The notes under the pieces: model-generated
Databases searched by the model: none
The model's input: the letters and a program-made list of their open reading frames with translations, nothing else
Told to the model about the DNA's origin: nothing
NCBI GenBank assembly: GCA_021186555.1
Contig: JAJKFL010000005.1
Span: forward strand, 44,821,635 to 44,885,634
Direction of reading: 5' to 3'
Length of the DNA stretch: 64,000 nucleotides
From: Reticulitermes speratus
Taxonomy: Eukaryota > Arthropoda > Insecta > Blattodea > Rhinotermitidae
Program-made: the position numbers and the translations under genes
Part shown: positions 46,801-58,800 of the stretch, piece by piece
Layout: every line of letters starts with the position of its first letter
Numbering within the stretch: the stretch's first letter is position 1

Positions 46801-49800
46801 AAATTAATGTTATTAAATATGATATGCAAAATGCTTTCCTTCCTGCTTCATATTTTGGTTTAGCCCTTTGAAACTTGAAACTCGTAATAAAAACTGGGTT
46901 TGTACCTCGCAGTAAATACATTGTGTATTCGTTACAAAAGCCAGCTGATTAGTGCCGTTTTATTGTGACAACCATAAGAAACACATAAATGCAAATTTAG
47001 TAGTAAAGCCGGGGAATGTACGCAACCCTAATATTTCGTAATGAGATACTGTATTACAAATTGGGCAGATTTAAATAATGACGTCAGCTTAATCATTACA
47101 TAATTGGCATATCTGCTAAGGTTTCTGTGTCCTTCGGTTTTCTTCGTGAAACAGTAATCGGTTCTTTATTTTACAAGCAGTAACATAAAGTTCACGAAAG
47201 CTACACTTCACTTCACTTAGTCGAACCTCTTCTACCGGTAGGTGTAGAGGGTTTACAAAGAGCTTTCCATCTCTCACGGTCTCCAGTTATAGCTCTTACT
47301 CCTGTCAGTTACATATTACTTAAATATATAGCTACACACGAGGTGTGATCAAAACGTACCCGGACTGTGTTCATTTCACTGGTACCTTACGTCACACCGC
47401 GACGGCGCTTTACTGAGCGTTTCTGGACATGTTCCTGCGTATACTCAATAGCCGTTCAGCCTGACGCAATCATCTGTAGTAAACAGTAACGGGTTCATTT
47501 TGCAGGCAGTAACACGATGTTAACGAAAGTTACATATTGTCTAAAGATATAGCTACGTATTTCATTATTATATAGGTCTGTACTTAAAGGAACTATATTT
47601 CTTGCATTTTACTTTTTCGAATGACTGCCATTTTTGTATAGCCTACTTATTGGTTAGGAAATAAGAAGTAGGATTTGCGTGATTTGCAAACCAGGTTTTA
47701 TAAAACCACTCAGTTTCTCAAATATGCTTGTCAAAATGAACTGCGGACGGACAAGCCCCCATCAAAATGGGAGATTTGAGGTTCTCGCGACCGTGTTGCT
47801 GAAGATTGAAATCTTCTAGGATGTTACGCCGTGACGACTGTTGAATAATTAATAATAATAATAATAATAGAGAATGGACCGTCAGTCACAACTAAGAATG
47901 TTTATTGTATACACACAAATACAGGAATACGGTTACAACATGTTTCGGCCGGAGTAGGGCATCATCAGGTAATACAGAAAACCAAAATATACTAAGCAAG
48001 ATTAATGCAACTATAAGATGTTTGAATTTAATGAGATCTCAATAAATTCAAACATCTTGTAAATACGTTAATCATTGTTGGTATTTTTTGGTATTGTGTA
48101 TTACCTATGGCTTATTCCGGCTGAAACATATTTAACCAAATTTCTGTATGAATGAATGTATGTATGTATAGGGTGTTTTTTTTTCTGCTTGACCGACAAG
48201 CGCCGGCCCAACGTTCTGCCAGCGATGCGTCGTACGTCGCTTGTCGGGGAGGTTTAACAGTCGGTGACGGGAGCTAGACAAACGATCGCAGTGATAACCG
48301 TTAGAAAGTCTAATAAAAACTCACTGGAGCGTCGGGCTGGCGCTTATCGGTCAAGCACGAAAAGAAACACTCTTTATATATAATAAACATTGTTGCTTGT
48401 GACTGACAGTCCATTCTCTATTATTGTTGATGATCACAGCGGTATGAATGAAGTTAAGATGGCACATAGTTACCGATGTTTCGAAAGAACATAGTGTCTT
48501 AATCAAGCAGTCCAAGGATGGTAGCTGCTGCGAAATATGTGGGTAGCTGTATTGTGTAGAAAGGGTGGGGGCGATCTAATGAGAGGGGTGGTGCTGTCCA
48601 CCGGACTGGCCCGTGTCTTCTTCCGCAACTACTCTTCTTGGACTGCTAGACCCTGCAGATGAAGGCATTACGTTCCCTTGAAACGTCGGTACCTATTTAC
48701 CAGTCTACACGGCGTCATATTCCAGAATACTTGAAACTACACATCAAGATATTGGCCTTGTCTTAGAAACTACAAAAAGGAGGACAAAATGGCAGCCGAG
48801 TATTTGTTTTATAGTGATTCCGCATATAGGGCCTGTCCATTCGGCATTCCGCCTTATCAGCCATCCCACTATCAGTTTCATGATTGTCAGCACAGGGATG
48901 TACATTTCACGCACCACAGCATTATCCCTTTTACTGTTAACACAGACTTTCAGTTATAACCGCCAGAGCGTGCTAGAAACAGTATATAGGAAATCTCTCG
49001 ATACGTCTCTCAGTTACAATTCTATTCACGATTTTGTTGGCCATATTGACTTTTCTGTGACGATCACAGTGCATCAGCACGATGGGGATGAGCTTTGGGC
49101 TTTCTGCAGAGTTCGATTTGCAGCTTTGTTAAATCCGTTATGGTGCTGGCAAACTTCTTTCATCCCTCTGGAAGTGACATGTGCTAATTGGCAAACGAAT
49201 TCTTCCCCAACATCTAGTCGCTGAATTATCGATACACGCTGCGCCGTAGGACAAATAGTTCCTTTAATTCAGCGTCACTGTATTTATTTATGAAGAATAT
49301 GTTAACATTACAGTGGGATAAATATATCAGCAACAAAATTATTTTATTATGTGTCAACGGTAATTATATGTGTGTGTGTGTGCAGGTTTCAAGGAGTTGT
49401 GCTTCTGTTTATCACTTTGGTCGCTGTGGTCTGCTGCAGCATGCAATGTCGTAGCAACCGGTGCAAGAAAGAAGGTACGTTCTGTCTGCGCGTGTCTCTG
49501 GTTGAACGACATTACAGCTTTCAGAAGATAAAAATTCATTACCTTAATGTTATGTGAACAACAAATATAAATAATCCTTTGGGGGGGGAGAAGGGTCCCG
49601 CAGCACAAGCTACGGACGCACCGCAGCCTTAAGGCTTGTTGTGCAACCCTATGATGAAGATGAAAGATGATCAGTTGTACTCGACCACAAATCCCACATG
49701 TATTGACCCGGGATCGAGCCAGGGTCTCCGCGGTGAGAGGCCGGTGACTAACCGCCTGAGCCATGGCACGGCCTAAATTAATGTTTAGTAACATTAGGTT

Positions 49801-52800
49801 ATAAATTAGGCATATTTGGCTCCTAATATTTTGTCAGTATTAAGCTAGTGAGTTGTCAAGACTGTATTAATGTACTCATTTTCTTCTCTTGTGCAATATC
49901 ACTGGTTTTTCGAAAGTTCTTTATTCCTTCATATAGTAGGCTATACCAGACGCGTAACAAATTACATTCTGTCAATACTGAATTTATTTGAAGAAGGTGA
50001 AGTTCGGGATTAAGCCTTCTGGAAAATGCGATATATTCAATGCAGGCCTACGCCTATTCACGGAATATATTTTCTTTCAGCCCAGTACTTGCGGAGTTGT
50101 TTGAAACTAAGCGAAGACCCATGCCAGGATTTCTACTCTTTTGCTTGTGGCAATTTACTAACTTTCAACCCTGTGCTTAGTGGCCCTAAGAGCTGGGGAC
50201 CTTTCGAAATAGCCAGTAACGCCACAAATCATGCCATCAAGGGTACGTACAGCGCCATCTTAGCGTTTTATCTCTTGCCTCTATTTTGGTGGGACCAATA
50301 CTTTATTATTTTGGCGTCAGTCCGAACCTACTCAATTTATTGACAACTTTCTCGCACAAATTCTGAATTTCACACACCTGCACATACTGATAAATATATT
50401 TCTTGGCCGATTCTCTGACAGTATCAGTAACTTTACAGAATACCACACCACAAATACCTACACAGTACAGACTCTGTGATGATTTTTGCACTAATATGTG
50501 CATACTTTCTAATGTGTATTTAATATCGTGAGTTTAGTTGAAAGGAGCTGGCTCATAGCTTATCAGAGCTTCTTGTTTTAAAATGGATAAAATCATTCAT
50601 TTCCGAAAAATTGCAGAATTTAAAATTCTGTAAAAACCAGAGTCCGATAGGAGAAAACATATTGCAGGTGCACAGAAATTAAATTCTGAACATTTTGTAA
50701 CATAATTTTCGGTTAAATTAAGTTATAAACCAACCGATGCACACTAAAACCACTTTTTAAGTAGCTTTATTATAAAATTGTTAAAATACCACACGCCAGC
50801 AGTTCCACAATCTACCATCTACAGTGCTTTTATAATTTTGCAACTTTTAGAGAATCTTTTTACAAGATTTTAACTTATGTTTCAAAGTGCAGATAGAATA
50901 TTTTAAATCATGTGTTGAAGTGACTGTAGCTTTTAGCAATAAACCCCCCTGACGATGATCCTAGGATCGAAACACGTGTAGGGGTACAATTTTAACAATT
51001 TTATAATAAAGCTACTTAAAAAGTGGTTTTAGTGTGCATCGGTTGGTTTATAACTTAATTTAATATGACGAAGATGCACGGTGTCAACAGTGTGAAAAAT
51101 AATTTTCGGTTACTCAGCTGCAAAACTGTAATGGATAGCCTTACACATACCATTGGTTTCATTATAAAGGAATATTTTTCCTTCATTCACACGTGAGCCC
51201 TGATTACCATGTTGCAGCTAATGTTTAATTATTTCTTTCTGCAGCAATTCTCTCGTCTCCGAAGCGAAGCACTGACAGCGGGGCCCTGAGGAAAGCTAAG
51301 ACCATGTACACCGCTTGCATGGACAAAGGTAACATGCACACGAGTTGGAAAGGATTGGTTTCTCCAATCATATGCATACAGTTGAAGGAAGGCACTTTGC
51401 ATTATGTGTAACCGAATAAGCTATTATATAAATATTAAGTTAATTTCACCGAAAATCAAAGGTTTTGTACAGGGAATATACACTAATGTTTTCAAGTCCA
51501 CCATTAAATTGAGATAGGTAATTTTGACCCTGTCACAACCAACAAAAATCATCTCCACCTGTGCGATTAAAAAAAGATTAGCTTTTGGTACGAATCGGGA
51601 GGAGCCAAGCAGTGCAGGTTGCTCTGACATACACTTTGTGCCATTGTCTGGTATATATAAATGGCTGGGTAATTGCACACAGATAAAATTATCGGTGTTG
51701 TTAATTAATTACCGCGCCATATACTCAGTGGATGTGAGTGGTCAGCTTTACGCCCAGGCTGTTTTACCCACGGGGAAAGAGCCTTTGGTATGCAATAGGA
51801 GGCGGGGTCGGCCCCAGAGCCGCTCTGGGGCACTTTGGAAAAGAGGAAACAGTCTCTTACCCCTGCTGGGAATCGAACCCCGATTCCTCAGCCGTACAAC
51901 CTGTAGATTAGTCACTGAGCAATTCCGGGTCACTGTGTATGAGAAATAGTTCGTACTGCGAATCCTTAGACTTCTGTGCTGTTGCCACTGTAAACATTCT
52001 GTGTATCTGAACACACGTGTTGTTGATCCATATTTCGAGGCGGAATGAGATATTTCTGATATATGTCGATAAAAGCTCTGTTTCACCTGCCATTATCGCA
52101 GCTATACCGACGCTTTATCAATATCACTGAGTCAGGGGTTGCTTTGACCTCGTCTGTTGGTAATCTATTTAGGTCGATTATTGTCGCCCTTATCGATTTA
52201 TGTCGACACAGAGACGAGAGAGCAGCACGGGCTTCACCCATTACTACGCATGATCAAGAATTTGGGCGGCTGGCCCCTCATTTCGGACAAATGGAACGGT
52301 AGCGTAACCTGGAGTCACGTTGCTCGCGTCATGGCGCAGTATGGGTTTCCTATCTTTTTCGACGTCAGTGTGATGCCCCATCCTTACAACACTTCGCTGA
52401 ACATCATCCACGTGAGTGACACACCTTCCAGAGACTCTGCATACTTACAAATGAAATTTGAGGTTCTCACGTTGGTAACTTTGAAGGTTACGGCCATATG
52501 GGTTATGACGCCGTATAATCTGGTAGCGTTTTACGAAGTTTCAGTTGATCCTACCACCACTGTCAAAATATCTCACTTAGGACAGGGGACAGTCAATATA
52601 TCTTATTTCTGTTTGGCATTTTTGGAAACACTAGGATCCTCTGAAATATCGGTAAACATCTACCAGACTGCACGGTGTTACCTCCAAGAAGACAGTTAAG
52701 TCTTCTTCTGGTTGAATGATCTCACAGTTACAAGACGCCTGTCATTTTGTCATACCAGCGGTTCAAAGTTCTACTCGCCTTGAAGGTTCAGTAATTTGTC

Positions 52801-55800
52801 TGACCCTACATTAGACACATGCCAGTTGCTTTGTGTGTTCAAAGGGGGATGCGATAGAAACACGCCCAACAGGTGGCTACTGGTGAAACTTGATGTGACC
52901 TCTTTGGACTGGACTCCAAGGAACTAACTCCATGGAGCAGAGTCCTTCCTGAGAAGCTAACACGTCCTCAGTCAAGAGATTCCCCGCATTTTATGGAACC
53001 CGAAGGTTCATTACCCCATTCACAAGCGCCCGCCACCTGTCCCTATCCTGAGCCATATCAATCCAGTCCATTCCTCCCCATCCCACTTCCTCTTTGGACT
53101 ACAGCCGAAGAAATCCAGTATGCAGTAAAAGCACTCGCAATCCTAAATAATGAACATTTTCTTTATTACTTACGTAGGTTTTGAAACAGAATGGGATGCC
53201 TTCTCTACAGGTTCGCAATCCCACATGAGGAGAAAATTAGAGGCACAAACATTTACTGTAAATTTCCGTGACAAGGGATCCATACTCATGTCTTCAGACA
53301 TCTGAAGAAGGCGCTGATAGATACGGAAGCTTTAGAGCTTATGTAACCGTACGGCTGCATTTACCACCAACAATCACGCTGCAGAATTTTGTGAAAAAAA
53401 AAAAAAAGATGTCGGACATGTGCTAACTCCCTCTATGTATGCATCTCTGCTAACGGTGTCTGGACCAAAAGGTTTTCCGGCAGTCTGCCTTAGGCGTTTT
53501 GATATTGATCCTCCCTTTTACATGCTATATATGTATACTACCATTAACACTGACTTGGAACTGGGGTTCAGAGAAGTTTTAGACTTTGTATTATATTACA
53601 TGGGCACCAGGTCGCCGTGGCGACTAAATCTTTTACGGTGTTGCCTAACATTTTTGGGTCCTCAGTACAGAACTTACTTCATGTCATCATTCTGGAACCT
53701 AGAATTTGGAGGTGGCTCCTAGATTTTTGGAAAATTTGTGCACTCTGGCTTTATACAATTACATTACCTACAAGTATCCATTAAGAAGCTACTTTTCAAC
53801 TACCTTCTGCTGTAGGAAGATACACACACTAAATATTTAAAGTTAAAACAATATGTACCCCGTTCTTCTAGGACATGACTTCGCGTTACTGCGTAATCGG
53901 TTCCCATCGTTTCGAAGGAACCTCGAGAACCTTGAAGATGCCGGCACCACGTCCATTCGAAACGTCGGGAACCGATTAACCAGTGACACGGCCTAATATT
54001 CCAGAAGAACGAATTCCTCGACCATACCGCCGTGAAAACCGTAAGACTCGCTTGAACAGTGTTCTGACTGAAGATGGCGATTTGCATTGTGCGTAGGGAA
54101 AGGCTCTTTTCATCAGAATTATATTTCTAGAAAGAGTTCTCGTGTTATCTTTTTATCTGAGTTCCGTATTATGTGAAGTTCCAGTGCACGTCTTATCTTT
54201 CTTCAGCATTTTATTGTGTCGAGATCTCTTATTGTTTTGGAATCTTGCAATGCCTCACTACATCAAAAACAGTGGTGTATTGTTTTCTGTGCGAATTATC
54301 TGTTAATCAGTTAGAACAATACAAGGATAACCTTCAATTGTTTCGATAATTAGAATCGACTTAGTCACCTCAAAATAAAACCGTCTTGCAGCTGGTAAAG
54401 GCATAGATAAGACTTAGACATCCAAGCGATTAAACTGACAACGTGGGATGGAGTTTCTGTTTTATTGCGAGCCTGTAAGCCGCCTATCACAGAATTGCGC
54501 AAAAAGTGCCCCGATCGACGGACATGATGTTTGGGCTAATTGTCTTATCCTGGTTTCTGTCCGTTCCATTGTTTCCCATCACAGATTACGCAGCTGCAGT
54601 TCACCACCGTCCTTCGTAATTTAGCCTTCATTTATTTTTATTCATTCTCGTAGTTTCTTCTCTGTAATTTTGAGTGTATGTTTTGAAACGGGTTTGCATC
54701 CCTAAACCAGAAACTGCTTTTAGCAGCAGAACCTCCTATCTTTGCGACCTTACCAGAAACAAATTCATTAAATCATTTCACTTTTCTATGGGTACAGTAT
54801 CTGTTACTGCTGTTGCGTTTTGAACCTTCGGGTTCCATAACATGTTGGTGATTGCTTGACTAGCTGACTACCTGTCAGCTTCTCAAGAAGGACTCTGTTG
54901 TATTGAGTTCGTGAGTCCGGGTGGATAAATCGGTGAGGGTATTTATAGCCAGTTCAATCAAGCTTGCTGACCCTCAGTGGCGGCGCTGTTCAAGGCGTAG
55001 GACTGTGGCCGCTCGCTTGCTGGGATTGCGGGTTCGAATCCCGCCGGGGACATGGCTGTCTGTTGTGAATGTTGTGTGTTGTCAGGTAGAGGCCTCTGCG
55101 ACAGGCCGATCCCTCGTCCAGGGGAGTCATACCGAGTGTGTATGTGTCCATGTGTATGATCAGGTGAAACAATAACCCTCTACACCTACAATGAGTAGGT
55201 AGAAGTGGTAGTACTAAAAACAATTAACCTGACTGGAAGGTAGGAGATGCTAAAAAGAGGAAATGCGTTATTGGAGGAGTAGAGTTGCACTGGACTGGAC
55301 ATGTTATTCGGGTGGGCTGAATTGTTGATAGGAAAATAGATACTTGGAAAACCAAGTCGGGAGCGGAAGAGTAATAGCTTTTTAGAATCAGGCAAATAAT
55401 ATTAGTTTGTGATGAAGTCGATTTGTTTGAACGGTCCGTGAATAGATTTTAATGAGTTTTAAACTGAGATCTGCGCTCTTTTGGAATTCTGCGTTGCCTA
55501 AAATTGCAAAAGAGCGCAGATCTCATTTACACGGCGGCGGAAGCCTGAAATCACGCGGGTTCTTAAATTTCTGGTTCTAATATCTTCATATAATCTAGGC
55601 TACCAATTAATGACAGTTCCTACTTCCGTGTTAAATGGGCGTGAATTTCATACTATACGTGCCGTATTAAAATTACGGATGACGTGATTTTTGTCCGTCA
55701 CAAAGCCCCTTTTAACGCTCATGTCCGATCCAATGCCGACCGCTCTGTTACAGCTTAACGCACCCAGCCTTCTATTGCCCGTTCCTCTCCATCGGTCACC

Positions 55801-58800
55801 AAGGCGGCAAGAAGGCAACGTGGACATTTTGGAATTACCTACAAACGACGACAGTTTGCAATATATGTTGGACGTGGCAATGGAAGTCCGTAACCACATT
55901 GGTGCGACGCATGTGCACAAGAGCAGCATCAAGAAGGAGCTATTGGATGTCCTAGATTTGGCCCGAAAACTACAGGTGATATGTATATTTGGAGATCTCT
56001 TCTTCTAAATGTAGTGCAGAGAAATTTAACATAGACGCGATATAACCTTCAAATTATTTTCGAAAAATTTGCATGCAAAGGCGGTCACCATTATACGTTA
56101 TAATGTATTAAATTCGTCAACTTCATTTTAAGACAATCAAGCCTACTACGTTTGTGAAATTCGCCAGGATACGCCCATGAGTGTTCAGGCAAAATTTTCT
56201 TTCAGAGACATTTTGAAGGAAACTTAAAATAAAAATACATATGTAATGGTGAACTGTCGCCCTCGGTGGACTAGTGGTTAGCGTGCTCGATGGATTTTTA
56301 AGGGTGATAAAAATCCGTAGCATAACTTCCTTCGGAGGGGAAGTAGATTTACGGCATGTAAAAGAACCTTACGGGCATGAATAGAACTAGTAATGCTCGT
56401 AAGCAAAATTCAGCCGTCATTTCTCACCCAAGTCTCCTGACTGCCTGCCAGATGGCTCTGGCAGTCACATCAGTATTGAGTAGAACTTGTGCGGTCAGTA
56501 GGCTGGTCACTCACTACATCAACGCACATGACCATAGAAACCTCCGAAATGAGGCCCCTATGCTCCGCGTTGGAGCGACAGGGACAAACAAACAACAATG
56601 GTGAACTAAACTGTACTAGTCAACTGACACTGGATATATTACTGTCAAGCTGTTCACACATTGTAACTAGCGTAAACTAAAAATTGGATCTAGATCGTCT
56701 AGTTGTTGAGTTTGCGAGTCGGAAATGAAGAAAAGTTACGTTATAGACATTCTGCGCTTCTTTTTCCTTAGCATCACAGCCCAGGGTGGATCTTAGCTTC
56801 CTCGACAATTCGCCTCCACTCATCCGAGGCTCATCATGAGGTTTCGTAACACATTAAAGAGTTTTATTGAGTTAAGTAAAAAATTATAAATTCATAAAAA
56901 TTTATATTGTTTTGAATTCTAGAGTGTAGTGTTCGCTCGCCCACCGAACATTCTCAGCTTCAGGCCCAGTAGGTCCTTCATCCTGCCCTACAGAAATGGA
57001 TGGACTTACAATACGGTATCTTGTATTTAGGACGCTCTTTCCCACATGGCGGATGCGGCGAAATAATGCCTATGTTTTTTTCTGACAATTTTGTCATTCT
57101 AATTGTTTCGGGGTTTATTGTATTTTGTTCTTTACACTATGCAAGAATGAACGCCGAATTCAGGCCAATTCAAATGCTCACAAAATATATTTGTGAACAT
57201 TCGAATTCCAACGCAAATTCATAGAAGAAGAAGAATTGAAGATATAATAGGCCTACAGTTTTACCAACAAAATCAAGACAATTCTACCAAACACCTCTTG
57301 ACAGCTTTATTTTAACATATGAAAACACCTAGCAGCAGTAAGAGCTTTCGTTTCTTTAAAACTTACATTGATAAACACAATATGCACTTCTAATGGGAAC
57401 GTCATAAACTATTGTTTTTTGCTTTGTGCAGGATGAAACTACAGATTTATTTAATCTCGACCCATTAGACGACATCGTTCCGATTGGCTCTCTCGACAAC
57501 GGCGACGGCCAGGTGAGTGTCACCAGGAGATGTGCTTTACTTCCGAGGGCTTCACACACGAGTTAAGAATGGACTGAAACTCGTGGAGCAGTTCTGTCTT
57601 TCTCATTGCTTTTTGAAATTCGAAACACAAACATTTCGCTAGCTGATTCTGTTTCTGTCATCAGGTACAATACAACAATTAAGAATCCTAACCTCCCGGG
57701 TCCATTGGTTGTAGCTAATCGCGTTCCTCAAAAGATAGCGATTAGCTCCACCGAATCAAAACACACATTTCATGTTGAATAATTTTTTTTTTCGAAAATC
57801 GCGCCGTTTTTGAGGTAATGTGAAAAAATGTGGCAGAGCCGGACATACCACAGATGTCAATATAATACAGCGCATGCGCTTTGCATGCAGGATAACTAAG
57901 GCTACAGGCACACACTCAGAATATGTAATACTTTTTGCTTTTCCACGGCAACAATGGTTACACGAACGCGCCACAGTATTACGTTATACATACATTACCT
58001 GTCTTGTATTTTACCCGATGGCGGTAAGTGTGATTTTGAGAGGTAAGGAAATGTTCGTAGAGCGTAACACTTCTGACATGTTACCTCTGTTGTTTCTGCT
58101 AGGTTTTATATTCGTGACCGTGTTCAAGGAAACCACAGAAAATGCGAGCATTTGAAATGCGCCTCCCATATTTATCCGCCACACACCACGGGTATAAGTT
58201 TTCTCCGTGTTTTAACGACACATGTAAAGTCGATCGTAATCGATATCTCGTAAAATGTGGGACGTCGTATCTCGTGTACATATCTCGTGAACGGCTGAAC
58301 TTTTAAATTTAGATCGTCAACTTTTCTTCCGCCTCAGATCGAACCTCCCAGAGAATACCATATATCTCCACTATTAAGACCAATCATGGTGAGATACCAT
58401 ACATGCACATCGGTTGTCTGGTCTTTTTGTTCGATGTTACTGAAAATCGGGATATGTCTACAAATTTAATAAAAGCCCAAAAGGTGAAATTTCACGAAAA
58501 TCCGTCCGGTTGAAGTCGCGCTGTTTCATGCGGGTGGACGGACGGACAGACATGACGAGGATACCAGTCTACTTTTGCAACTGATTTGTGAACGCGCCTA
58601 GTAAATTCCAGACCGTGGAAGGCCGAATACTCCCTACACGTTGATTCATCTGATTTAGAATACGAGCCAGCTGTGGGATGTTTGTAGCACGACAATGAAC
58701 CTACTGGTTCCATAAAAGACAGAGCGTTTCTTGGCGAGCTGAGAGACTGTTTGCTTTACAGTTATAACTAGCCAGACTCTGAAATGCAGTGGAAAGTAGA

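Larger units (their letters stand above)
43881..49385 (+). other. first intron of the neprilysin gene, repeat-rich
   Basis: No independent gene is supported inside. It holds a LINE 3' end (45194), a tRNA-SINE (45880), a SINE tail and mariner end (47206-47465), the foldback at 47860-48425 and FWDV repeats. The parts at 43900-45190 and 46110-47150 show nothing recognisable. It is an intron only if the 20-nt first exon is right. Confidence 0.45.

Noticed and set aside
52412-52699. Extension of the neprilysin exon beyond 52411
   Set aside because: The open frame continues only through the donor GTGAGT into a copy of the foldback repeat. The M13 sequence resumes in phase at 55754.
53285-53340. 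CTGAAGAAGGCG motif as a fourth hammerhead-like element
   Set aside because: Only the box and a small palindrome are present; no GAAAC partner in the right place and no inverted arms were found.
55490-55570. Block shared with 42610-42690 (GGCGGAAGCCTGAAATCACG type)
   Set aside because: A short dispersed repeat fragment. I could not define its ends or class, so I did not list it as a feature.
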